The notes under the pieces: model-generated
Databases searched by the model: none
Seen by the model: the letters and a program-made list of their open reading frames with translations, nothing else
Told to the model about the DNA's origin: nothing
In this document: positions 8,535 to 15,210 of the stretch, in pieces
Layout: the number at the start of each line of letters is the position of its first letter
Numbering within the stretch: position 1 is the first letter of the stretch
Source: Fundidesulfovibrio putealis DSM 16056
GTDB taxonomy: Bacteria > Desulfobacterota > Desulfovibrionia > Desulfovibrionales > Desulfovibrionaceae
Direction: 5' to 3'
Length of the DNA: 64,000 nucleotides
Assembly: GCF_000429325.1 (NCBI RefSeq)
Contig: NZ_AUBQ01000004.1
Coordinates: 458,512-522,511 of the forward strand
Made by a program: the position numbers and the translations under genes

Positions 8535-8563
8535 GCGCGCCACCCACGTGGCGCGCTTTTTTT
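8535..8563 (+). terminator. Rho-independent terminator after the iorAB-regulator operon
   Basis: A perfect 9-bp stem GCGCGCCAC (8535-8543) and GTGGCGCGC (8548-8556) around a 4-base loop is followed by seven T residues. It lies 32 bases after the stop of the GAF-AAA+ gene and closes the operon. Confidence 0.9.
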
Positions 8564-8654
8564 ATTTCCCCCCTTTGTACGCGCCGGGGATTCTGCTATG
8601 GCTGAAGCTAGCGCGGCAGCCGTCGCGCCGAATATCCCGCGTCAAGGAGGCCCT

Positions 8655-9032
8655 ATGACCCGTCAGATTTCCTTCACCCGTATTGAACAGGCACAGCTTC
8701 CCGCCTTTCGGGAACGCATGGACCGCGCCGAATCCACCGAGGATGTGCGCAAGTTCTTCGCGGAGTGCGCCTCCACACTCCTCTCTGATGCCGTCGGAAA
8801 CGCCGGAGCCGTCCGACACGAGGACGTCTCCCTGGCTCCCGGCCAGACCGACGGCTATATTCTCTCCGATCGCCTGAAGTCCGACCCGGCCTTCACCACC
8901 GTCTGGCAGGACTCGGACCTGCCTCGCATCATGACGTCCATGGCGCGCGGCGCGGTGAACAGGCATACACACCTCAGCAAGAACCCCGAAAAGACCGAAT
9001 CCACCTTGTTCCACAAGCAGGGCAAACGCTGA
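8655..9032 (+). CDS. Small protein of unknown function (125 aa)
   Basis: I do not recognise this protein. It is soluble, mixed acidic and basic, with no signal peptide or membrane helix, and ends 'KTESTLFHKQGKR'. The start is set by AAGGAGG five bases before the ATG; a longer in-frame version from 8598 lacks a ribosome site. It stands alone between the upstream operon's terminator and a 14-bp hairpin. Codon use looks like that of the neighbours, and the strong ribosome site argues that it is real. Confidence 0.65.
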   Translation: MTRQISFTRIEQAQLPAFRERMDRAESTEDVRKFFAECASTLLSDAVGNAGAVRHEDVSLAPGQTDGYILSDRLKSDPAFTTVWQDSDLPRIMTSMARGAVNRHTHLSKNPEKTESTLFHKQGKR

Positions 9033-9038
9033 TCCCCC

Positions 9039-9070
9039 GCGTGCCGGACGCGCATACGCGTCCGGCACGC
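9039..9070. repeat. Perfect 14-bp inverted repeat downstream of the 125-aa gene
   Basis: GCGTGCCGGACGCG (9039-9052) and its exact complement (9057-9070) flank a 4-base loop CATA. It starts 6 bases after the upstream stop codon. No T run follows on either strand, so it may be an RNA-stabilising 3' hairpin or a Rho-dependent terminator rather than an intrinsic one. Confidence 0.6.
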
Positions 9071-9370
9071 GCCCAGCGACCACGGCAGCCCCGTCTCCGA
9101 AATGTTTTCTCCGGCAAATGCCGCAACTATCTCCTGGCACTTCGCTGGGCATAATCACAAACGCTCATCAGCCTGGCACACCGCCTGACAGGCGTCTCCC
9201 CTATCGTCACAAGCGCCCGGTCGGGTCTCTTCCAGCTTCCGAGTCGCCTCGGGACCATGTATTGTTCGCATTCCGCGCTTTCTGATGCTTTCCGTGGGCA
9301 ATACATGCAATAATACGCCTCCTCCCGCGTCTATTCTCTCAGCAGCGACAGTGCGCGTACCGGGAATCAT
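9071..9370. other. 300-base intergenic stretch without a recognised feature
   Basis: This region precedes the sigma-factor gene and should hold its promoter, but I could not assign convincing -35/-10 or -24/-12 boxes. GGCAC motifs occur twice (near 9138 and 9175) without correctly spaced GC partners. No small reading frame with a good ribosome site was seen. Confidence 0.4.
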
Positions 9371-9904
9371 GTGAAGACACTTCAATCATCATTCGCACAG
9401 ACCATCGAACGGGAGAAAAACAAGTTTTTCCGGTATGTTCGCAAGCGTCTGTCCCGCATCCCCGCAATGGACGTGGAGGACATCGTATCCGACATGATCC
9501 ACGGGCTGCTGAAAAGGGCGGACATCTTCGGAGAGATCGAGAACCTCACGGCCTACGCCTACAGGTCGCTGGAAAACCGCATCATCGATTTCCGGCGCAA
9601 CAGCCGCCCCACCGAATCCCTGGATGACGAAGAACACGCGGACGCGCTCACCTTCAGCCTGCCCTCAAGCGCGGACAATCCCGAACGGAGCGTGGAACGG
9701 CTGCAATTGCAGGACAGACTGCTGTGGGCCATCGGCCAGCTCTCCGCCAAGGAGCGCGCCGTATGGATCGCCACGGAGATCGACGGCCACGGCTTCCGCG
9801 ACCTGGCCGAAGAGTGGGACGAACCGCTGGGAACGCTTCTGTCCCGCAAAAGCAGGGCCAATGCCCGCCTGCGGGAACTGCTCAAAGACTTCACCCCCAA
9901 CTGA
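9371..9904 (+). CDS. RNA polymerase sigma factor, ECF-like sigma70 family
   Basis: The 177-residue protein has the two-domain layout of ECF sigma factors. Region 2 is near residues 20-75 ('MDVEDIVSDMIHGLLKRADIF', 'LTAYAYRSLENRIIDFRR'), and region 4 is near 115-172 ('AIGQLSAKERAVWIATEIDGHGFRDLAEEWDEPLGTLLSRKSRANARLRELL'), a typical helix-turn-helix for the -35 element. Start is GTG with only a weak GGGA upstream; an ATG two bases earlier is out of frame and stops at once. It is 11 bases upstream of a small membrane protein, a classic arrangement for a sigma factor and its membrane partner or anti-sigma factor. The target regulon is unknown. Confidence 0.85.
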   Translation: MKTLQSSFAQTIEREKNKFFRYVRKRLSRIPAMDVEDIVSDMIHGLLKRADIFGEIENLTAYAYRSLENRIIDFRRNSRPTESLDDEEHADALTFSLPSSADNPERSVERLQLQDRLLWAIGQLSAKERAVWIATEIDGHGFRDLAEEWDEPLGTLLSRKSRANARLRELLKDFTPN

Positions 9905-9915
9905 CAGGAGAGGCC

Positions 9916-10290
9916 ATGTGCTCATTTCATCGTAACGATTCAAAGCCCGAACGAAGCCGGTTCTATCTGGTCACGGTGCACATCGTGTTCGGGCTGCTTC
10001 TGGCGGGAACCCTGGCGTTGGTGTTCGGCTATGTGGTCATGCTCCTCTGGAACAGCCTGATACCGGACATCTTCGCGCTTCCCCCGATCACCTACTGGCA
10101 GAGCGTGGGGCTGCTCCTGCTGGCGCGCATCCTCGTGGGAGGGTTCGGGCACGGCAAGGGCAGGCACTCCCGCCCCGAACGCCGCGACGGGCCGCAGGCC
10201 TGGAAGGAGTATGACGAGTGGTGGAAAGAAGTCGGCGAGCGCTCTTTTAGGCAGTATTCGAGTGAAGACAGCTCGAAAATCATGAAATAA
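9916..10290 (+). CDS. Small two-helix membrane protein, possible anti-sigma partner
   Basis: A 124-residue protein with two predicted membrane segments (about 15-45, 'FYLVTVHIVFGLLLAGTLALVFGYVVMLLW', and about 57-78, 'YWQSVGLLLLARILVGGFGHG') and a charged C-terminal tail containing 'WKEYDEWWKEVGERSF'. AGGAG precedes the ATG, 11 bases after the sigma-factor stop, so the two form an operon. I infer a regulatory partner for the sigma factor from position alone: there is no recognisable zinc-binding anti-sigma motif (HxxxCxxC). Confidence 0.7.
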   Translation: MCSFHRNDSKPERSRFYLVTVHIVFGLLLAGTLALVFGYVVMLLWNSLIPDIFALPPITYWQSVGLLLLARILVGGFGHGKGRHSRPERRDGPQAWKEYDEWWKEVGERSFRQYSSEDSSKIMK

Positions 10291-10415
10291 TCCTGATGTG
10301 TTCGGATCATTCCCGATTACTTTTCAGAAAACGCGCCACCAGCGCAATAAACCGGGTGCCTGCTCGTCTTACAGTGTAGTCCGTCGCACACAGGCGAGGA
10401 CTCAGGAGGCTTTTC

Positions 10416-10784
10416 ATGGTCGATCAGAATGTTCTCGACGCTTTTCAGATGATGTGGGGCCAGTTCCCCGAACCGGTAATGCTCTTGCACAAGAGCCGCA
10501 CCATCCTGGCGGTCAACGACGTGGCCCGGACTGCCGGAGTCCCCCTGGGGGTGAAGTGCTCCAGCCTGAACCCGGCAAACGAAGGCGACCACCACTGCAG
10601 GCAGTGCAAGGCCTCCCAGGCGCTGCGCGCCAGGACTCCCGTGGTCGAGACTTCACAGATCGGCGAGCGCCACGTGAAGGGATACTGGATTCCCCTCAGG
10701 GACTTCGAAGACGTGTACGTGCACTTCGGCGTCACCATCACCGAGGACATCAAGGCGGCCCTCAGCGAGGCCAAGACCGCATAG
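10416..10784 (+). CDS. Stand-alone PAS-like protein with a cysteine cluster
   Basis: The 122-residue soluble protein looks like a single PAS domain: 'FPEPVMLLHKSRTILAVNDVARTAGVPLGVKC' opens like many PAS sensor domains, and 'GYWIPLRDFEDVYVHFGVTITEDI' closes it. Between them is 'HHCRQCKASQAL', equivalent to the C-P-x-C-P segment of PAS domains in deltaproteobacterial sensor kinases, where the cysteines may bind a metal or redox cofactor. No kinase or output domain is attached. GGAGG stands 8 bases before the ATG and a terminator follows, so it is monocistronic. Confidence 0.75.
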   Translation: MVDQNVLDAFQMMWGQFPEPVMLLHKSRTILAVNDVARTAGVPLGVKCSSLNPANEGDHHCRQCKASQALRARTPVVETSQIGERHVKGYWIPLRDFEDVYVHFGVTITEDIKAALSEAKTA

Positions 10785-10810
10785 CCAAGCCCCCCGCAGG
10801 GTTCGAATAA

Positions 10811-10855
10811 TAAGGCGGTCGCCGGGATTTCCCCAGCAACCGCCTTACTGTTTGT
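10811..10855 (+). terminator. Terminator after the PAS gene
   Basis: TAAGGCGGT (10811-10819) pairs perfectly with ACCGCCTTA (10839-10847); the loop is 19 bases and a T-rich tract (CTGTTTGTTT) follows. It lies 26 bases past the stop of the PAS gene. Confidence 0.7.
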
Positions 10856-10999
10856 TTGCATGGTCTCGCACTCTCAAAACAACACTCGTTCCCAGCAGGT
10901 AACAGTCTAAAATAACTAGTCTTACCCAGAGGAACAGAGTCACGTTATTCAAGCTGCTCGTCATGGCCACATAGCGCCAACGATGTCTCTTTCTCTTCT

Positions 11000-11317
11000 C
11001 TACTGGCAATAATCCATGGAGCGGCAGACGCTCTCCAGATTTTCGCCTTTGGCGCGCTTGTCCTTCAGGGCCTTGATGAACTTCGGCCCCATGGCCGCGT
11101 AGAACTTCACGCAGGCTTCGCGGTCCGCCGCTGGCAGCAGCGAACACTGCTTGCTGGCGTCCACCACCACGTCGCCTTCTCCAGCGGAGCTTTCCACCAG
11201 GCCAAGCACCAGCTGGCAGGCCGCGCACTCCATGTAGCTGGCCGATTGCGCCACTGGCGCGCCCGCCGACACGAACAAGGCCAATGCGGCTATGGCGGCA
11301 AATATAAGTCGAGTCAC
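11000..11317 (-). CDS. Secreted saposin-B-like six-cysteine protein
   Basis: The 105-residue product starts at GTG with AGGAG upstream and has a signal peptide (VTRLIFAAIAALALFVSAGAPVAQSA). The mature part of about 80 residues is helical and has exactly six cysteines spaced Cys-x2-Cys-x23-Cys-x10-Cys-x28-Cys-x5-Cys, ending 'CRSMDYCQ'. This matches the saposin B-type pattern, in which Cys1-6, Cys2-5 and Cys3-4 pair. Such folds bind or disturb lipid membranes in eukaryotes; bacterial members exist but are little studied. A possible role in periplasmic lipid handling is an inference. The longer open frame reaching 11632 runs through the palindromic repeat and has no ribosome site. Confidence 0.75.
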   Translation of the reverse strand: MTRLIFAAIAALALFVSAGAPVAQSASYMECAACQLVLGLVESSAGEGDVVVDASKQCSLLPAADREACVKFYAAMGPKFIKALKDKRAKGENLESVCRSMDYCQ

Positions 11318-11387
11318 ACGATTCTCCTGTTTTTTTTTACTGATGCCGGGCTCCGCCCGGACCCGGCTATCAGCTTCGCGGTCGCGT

Positions 11388-11499
11388 GCGGCGGCTGGGG
11401 GCTGTAACGGACGCGTCCTGCTCGGCGGGCGACGAATCGTCTTCATATCGATTCTAGACCGCCGAGCAGGGCGTGTACGGAACAGCCCCCAGCCGCCGC
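11388..11499. repeat. Palindromic half of composite repeat element, copy A (112 bp)
   Basis: An 18-bp perfect outer stem (11388-11405 with 11482-11499), a second inner stem (about 11412-11428 with 11458-11474) and a conserved centre containing GACGAATCGTCTTCA form a long hairpin. A second 112-bp copy lies at 37526-37637 in the opposite orientation: 37 of 40 central bases agree, while the arms differ but stay complementary. The GGGCTCCGCCC hairpin at 11345-11367, just outside, resembles one at 36505-36525. Confidence 0.85.
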
Positions 11500-11526
11500 T
11501 CAAACGCCATACCACCGCGCTGAAAT

Positions 11527-11578
11527 GCGAAGCGGAGAGGGTGTCCAGAGGGCGAAGCCCTTTGGCCGCCGGAGGCAT
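11527..11578. repeat. Dispersed hairpin repeat, copy 1 (second half of composite element A)
   Basis: This unit reads GCGAAGC, a GAGGGT box, a small hairpin (CCAGAGGG and CCCTTTGG) and the box GGCCGCCGGAGGCAT. Related units are at 36546-36585, 37458-37500, 37811-37863 and 53671-53710, with a weaker one near 49075-49118. It follows the palindrome by 27 bases, the same order and nearly the same spacing as in copy B near 37.5 kb. The rest of the 11318-11697 gap holds no gene. Confidence 0.75.
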
Positions 11579-11697
11579 CCTCCTGCCATCACCGCGCGCG
11601 GCGACACTATGGAAGCCCGCCCTGAAATTCAAGCGTGCCCTTCCCCTCTTGCCTCGAACCGGAAATTCTACTAGCTACGCGACCACTGGAGGAAACC

Positions 11698-12339
11698 ATG
11701 CTCGCCATTCTCGACTACAAGGCCGGCAACCAGACGTCCGTGCGCCGCGCCTTCGATTTTCTCGGCATCCCGTGCAGCATCACCGCTGATCCCGAAACCC
11801 TGCGTCAGGCTTCCGGCGTCATCTTTCCCGGCGTGGGCGCTGCCGGACAGGCCATGCACCAACTGACCAGCACCGGCCTGGACCAGGTGCTGCGCGACGT
11901 AGTCGAATCGGGCAAGCCGCTTTTGGGCATCTGCGTGGGTTGCCAGATCCTGCTGGACTACTCCGAGGAAAACGACACCAAGACCCTGGGGATCGTTCCC
12001 GGCGCATGCGCCATGTTCAACCGGGGGCTCACCGAGGAAGACGGCCAGCCCATCCGCGTGCCGCACATGGGCTGGAACAAGGTGTCGCTCCAGGCCCCGT
12101 GCGAACTCTTCGAGGGCGTGGACGCCGACTCCGAATTCTATTTCGTGCACAGCTACTTCCCGGTACCCAAGCCGGAGTTCGTCATCGGCACGACCTTCTA
12201 CGGCATGGATTTCTGCTCCGTGCACGGACGCTCCGGCCTGTGGGCCATGCAATTCCACCCGGAGAAGTCCGGCAGGCCGGGCCTCAAGCTGCTGTCCAAC
12301 TTCGCTAAGTTCTGCGGGGAGGTCTCCAATGCTCAGTAA
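11698..12339 (+). CDS. hisH: Imidazole glycerol phosphate synthase, glutaminase subunit
   Basis: HisH releases ammonia from glutamine and channels it to HisF in the fifth step of histidine synthesis. The 213 residues contain the class-I amidotransferase features: oxyanion strand '[10 protein letters not shown]', nucleophile Cys79 in '[15 protein letters not shown]', and the His-Glu pair in 'MQFHPEKSG'. A second Cys occupies the position three after the nucleophile, where Met is usual. GGAGG precedes the ATG. It overlaps hisF by 11 bases, ensuring matched production of the two subunits. The other his genes are not in the window. Confidence 0.95.
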   Translation: MLAILDYKAGNQTSVRRAFDFLGIPCSITADPETLRQASGVIFPGVGAAGQAMHQLTSTGLDQVLRDVVESGKPLLGICVGCQILLDYSEENDTKTLGIVPGACAMFNRGLTEEDGQPIRVPHMGWNKVSLQAPCELFEGVDADSEFYFVHSYFPVPKPEFVIGTTFYGMDFCSVHGRSGLWAMQFHPEKSGRPGLKLLSNFAKFCGEVSNAQ

Positions 12340-13108
12340 GCGAATCATCCCCTGCCTGGACGTACGCGACGGCCGCCTGACCAAGGGCGTGAAGTTCCTG
12401 GACAACGTGGACATCGGTGACCCGGTGGAAACCGCCAAGGCCTATTACGAGCAGGGCGCGGACGAGATCGTGTTCTACGACATCACCGCCTCCTCCGAGG
12501 GCCGGGGCATCATGCTCAAGGTGGTGGAGAAGGTCGCCTCGCAGATCTTCATCCCCTTCTCCGTGGGCGGCGGCATCTCCACCGTGGACGACATGCGCGC
12601 CGTGCTGCTGGCGGGCGCGGAAAAAGTCTCCGTGAACTCGGCGGCGGTCAAGAACCCGGACATCATCAGCCAGGGCGCGGCGGCCTTCGGGGCGCAGTGC
12701 GTGGTGGTGGGCATGGACGTGCTCAAGGTGGGTGTCAGCGAGCTTATCCCCTCGGGCTACGAGATCGTCATCCACGGCGGACGCAAGAAGATGGGCCTGG
12801 ATGCCATCGAATGGGCCAAGACCGTCGAGGCGCTGGGCGCGGGCGAAATCTGCGTGAACTCCATCGACGCGGACGGCACCAAGGACGGCTACGAGCTGAC
12901 TCTGACGCGCCTCATCAGCGAAGCCGTGACCATCCCGGTGATCGCCTCGGGCGGCGCGGGCTCGCCCCAGCACATGGTGGACGCCGTAACCGAAGGCAAG
13001 GCCAGCGCGGCGCTTATCGCGTCCATCGTGCACTATGGCGAGTACTCCATCACCCAGCTGAAAGAATACATGCACGGCAAAGGCGTGAAGACGCGCATGG
13101 TCTGGTAA
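12329..13108 (+). CDS. hisF: Imidazole glycerol phosphate synthase, cyclase subunit
   Basis: HisF uses ammonia from HisH to convert PRFAR to imidazole glycerol phosphate and AICAR. The 259-residue (beta-alpha)8 barrel carries the catalytic Asp11 ('[18 protein letters not shown]') and the second catalytic Asp in '[10 protein letters not shown]'; phosphate-binding loops 'FSVGGGIST' and 'IASGGAGSP' are intact. The start lies inside the end of hisH. A strong terminator follows 21 bases after the stop. Confidence 0.95.
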   Translation: MLSKRIIPCLDVRDGRLTKGVKFLDNVDIGDPVETAKAYYEQGADEIVFYDITASSEGRGIMLKVVEKVASQIFIPFSVGGGISTVDDMRAVLLAGAEKVSVNSAAVKNPDIISQGAAAFGAQCVVVGMDVLKVGVSELIPSGYEIVIHGGRKKMGLDAIEWAKTVEALGAGEICVNSIDADGTKDGYELTLTRLISEAVTIPVIASGGAGSPQHMVDAVTEGKASAALIASIVHYGEYSITQLKEYMHGKGVKTRMVW

Positions 13109-13129
13109 GAGAAGACGCAAGAGAAATAC

Positions 13130-13156
13130 AAAGGCCCGGCGATGACCGGGCCTTTT
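13130..13156. terminator. Terminator between hisF and moaC
   Basis: AAAGGCCCGG (13130-13139) and CCGGGCCTTT (13146-13155) form a 10-bp stem with a 6-base loop. T residues on the plus side and A residues before the stem allow it to end both hisF and the convergent moaC transcript. Confidence 0.85.
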
Positions 13157-13189
13157 GATTTGGTGCTATGATTCGCCGGAGGCAAGTTC

Positions 13190-13687
13190 CTACTTCGCCC
13201 GAAACTCGCCGCTCTTGCCGCCTGCTTTGTACAGGAGCCGGACGCTCTCGATGACGATGTCCTTCTGCACGGCCTTGCACATGTCGTAGAGCGTCAGCGC
13301 GGCCACGCTGGCGGCGGTCATGGCTTCCATCTCCACGCCGGTCTTGGCGACGAGGCTGGCCTCGGCTTCCACGCGCACGCTGTGCGTGGCTTCGTCCAGC
13401 TCGAAGCGCACGTCCACGGCGTCCAGGCCCAGCGGATGGCAGAGCGGGATCAGCTCGGCGGTCTTCTTGGCGGCCATAATGCCCGCGATGCGGGCGCAGG
13501 CGAAGGCGTCGCCCTTGGGCATGCCCTCGCCTGTCAGGATGCGGTAGGTCTCGGCGGAGAGGCGCACCACGGCCTCGGCGACGGCCACGCGCGCGGTGAC
13601 TGTCTTGCCGCCCACGTTGACCATGCGGGCCTGGCCCTGCTCGTCCAGATGGGTGAGCCCGGGGGTGAGCGGGAAGTCCTGGCTCAT
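13190..13687 (-). CDS. moaC: Cyclic pyranopterin monophosphate synthase
   Basis: MoaC converts 3',8-cyclo-7,8-dihydro-GTP to cyclic pyranopterin monophosphate in molybdopterin synthesis. The 165 residues show the typical family blocks: '[18 protein letters not shown]', '[29 protein letters not shown]', and '[25 protein letters not shown]', which holds the catalytic Lys and Asp. Length is normal. The start ATG shares a base with the dnaJ stop (TGATG), so translation is coupled. No other molybdenum-cofactor gene is adjacent; the cofactor would serve formate dehydrogenases and similar enzymes. Confidence 0.95.
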   Translation of the reverse strand: MSQDFPLTPGLTHLDEQGQARMVNVGGKTVTARVAVAEAVVRLSAETYRILTGEGMPKGDAFACARIAGIMAAKKTAELIPLCHPLGLDAVDVRFELDEATHSVRVEAEASLVAKTGVEMEAMTAASVAALTLYDMCKAVQKDIVIESVRLLYKAGGKSGEFRAK

Positions 13688-14808
13688 CAGGACCCCATGG
13701 CGGCGTCTTTGGCCTTCTTGAAGAAGTTCTTGACCTTCTTGAGGGGCTTGTCCTCCTCAAGCGCCAAAAACTCGCGCAGGAGCTCTTCCTGCTTCTTGGA
13801 GAGGCCCTTGGGCGTATTCACGATGATCTCCACCAGCAGATCGCCGCGCTGCGAGCGTCCAGGATGAACCAAGCCCTTGCCGCGAAGCGAAAAGACCTCG
13901 CCGGACTGGGTTCCCTTGGGGATGTCCATGGTCTCCTCGCCTTCGAGGGTGGGGACCTTGAGCTTGTCGCCCAGGGCGGCCTGAACCATGTTCATCTCCA
14001 GGGTGACCACGAGGTCCTGTCCCTGGCGGCGGAACACCTTGTCCTCCTCCACGTAGATGACCACGTAGAGGTCGCCGGGGGGGCCGCCGTGCATGCCCGG
14101 CTCGCCTTCGCCGCGCAGGCGCAGGCGCGAGCCGTCGTCCACGCCGGCGGGGATGCGCACCTTGAGCTCGCGCACGTCGGGCGTGACGCCCTTGCCTTTG
14201 CAGCGCGGGCAGGGATTGGCGATGACCGTCCCCTCGCCACGGCAGACCGGGCAGGTGACGGCGATGCGGAAGAAGCCCTGGTTCTGCTGCACCTGGCCCA
14301 TGCCGTTGCACTGGCGGCAGGTCTCGGCCTTGGAGCCGGGAGCCGCGCCGGTGCCGTCGCATTCGGCGCAGGAGACGTGCTTGGGAATCTTGAGCGTGGC
14401 CTCAGTGCCTGCGGCGGCGTCGCGGAAGCTGACGCGCAGGTCGTAGCGCAGGTCGTTACCGGCCTGGGGCCGGGGACCGCGCCCGCCGCGCGATGCGCCG
14501 CCGAAGCCGAAGAATTCGCCGAAGATGTCGGAGAAGGTGCCGAAGATGTCCTCGGTGCTGGAGAAGCCTCCGAAACCGGTGTCGCCCAGTCCCTGATGCC
14601 CGAAACGGTCGTACCGGGCGCGCTTCTGCGGATCGCGCAGCACTTCGTAGGCCTCGGCGGCCTCTTTGAACTTCGATTCCGACTCGGCGTCGTCCGGGTT
14701 GCGGTCGGGGTGAAACTTGAAGGCCATCTGGCGATAGGCCTTCTTGATCTCGTCCTCGCTCGCATCCTTGGGGACGCCCAGGATCTCGTAATAATCAGCC
14801 TTGGTCAT
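13687..14808 (-). CDS. dnaJ: Chaperone protein DnaJ
   Basis: This is a full-length 373-residue type-I Hsp40. The J domain (1-70) contains His-Pro-Asp at 33-35 for DnaK stimulation; a Gly/Phe-rich linker follows ('[12 protein letters not shown]', '[10 protein letters not shown]'). The zinc-binding region has four CxxCxGxG repeats ('CAECDGTG', 'CRQCNGMG', 'CPVCRGEG', 'CPRCKGKG'). The C-terminal substrate domains end with a lysine-rich tail. It lies 9 bases downstream of rpoZ and overlaps moaC. dnaK and grpE are not nearby, so this copy is uncoupled from the usual heat-shock operon. Confidence 0.96.
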   Translation of the reverse strand: MTKADYYEILGVPKDASEDEIKKAYRQMAFKFHPDRNPDDAESESKFKEAAEAYEVLRDPQKRARYDRFGHQGLGDTGFGGFSSTEDIFGTFSDIFGEFFGFGGASRGGRGPRPQAGNDLRYDLRVSFRDAAAGTEATLKIPKHVSCAECDGTGAAPGSKAETCRQCNGMGQVQQNQGFFRIAVTCPVCRGEGTVIANPCPRCKGKGVTPDVRELKVRIPAGVDDGSRLRLRGEGEPGMHGGPPGDLYVVIYVEEDKVFRRQGQDLVVTLEMNMVQAALGDKLKVPTLEGEETMDIPKGTQSGEVFSLRGKGLVHPGRSQRGDLLVEIIVNTPKGLSKKQEELLREFLALEEDKPLKKVKNFFKKAKDAAMGS

Positions 14809-14817
14809 GAACAGGAC

Positions 14818-15042
14818 CTACTGGTCGGGGGATGCGTAGATTCCCGCTTCCTCGATGGTCTCGGCGGGCAGCACCTTGCCTGCAGCGATCTCGCGCAGGG
14901 AGGTGACGATTTCCTTGTTGTTGCATTCCACCAGGGGTTCGTAGCCCTCGCGGAACTGCTTGACCCTCTTGATGGCCATCTGCACGATCATGAAGCGGTT
15001 GTTGATCTGTTCGAGGCAATCTTCGACTGTGATGCGGGCCAT
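14818..15042 (-). CDS. rpoZ: DNA-directed RNA polymerase omega subunit
   Basis: The 74-residue protein begins '[29 protein letters not shown]', the diagnostic omega signature; it wraps the beta-prime C-terminus and helps enzyme assembly. It is slightly shorter than the Escherichia coli protein, as in other deltaproteobacteria. It is first in the rpoZ-dnaJ-moaC group. An imperfect inverted repeat (GCCGGTGGAG ... CTCCAACCGGC, 15061-15082) lies in the upstream leader. No spoT or gmk gene is adjacent. Confidence 0.93.
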   Translation of the reverse strand: MARITVEDCLEQINNRFMIVQMAIKRVKQFREGYEPLVECNNKEIVTSLREIAAGKVLPAETIEEAGIYASPDQ

Positions 15043-15210
15043 GGTGTCCTCGTGAAATATGCCGGTGGAGTTGAATCTCCAACCGGCTCGATTTGATGGA
15101 TAATCAGGATCGGGGTTCCGTCAAGGGGGGATTTTTCATCCCATGCACAAGATGGAACAGAACTTTTTAGTCGATGCTGGAGACAAGGTCAAGCCGAACC
15201 ATCCGCAAGC

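Noticed and set aside
9125..9190. Sigma54 promoter candidates before the sigma-factor gene
   Set aside because: GGCAC motifs occur but the GC element is not at the required spacing.
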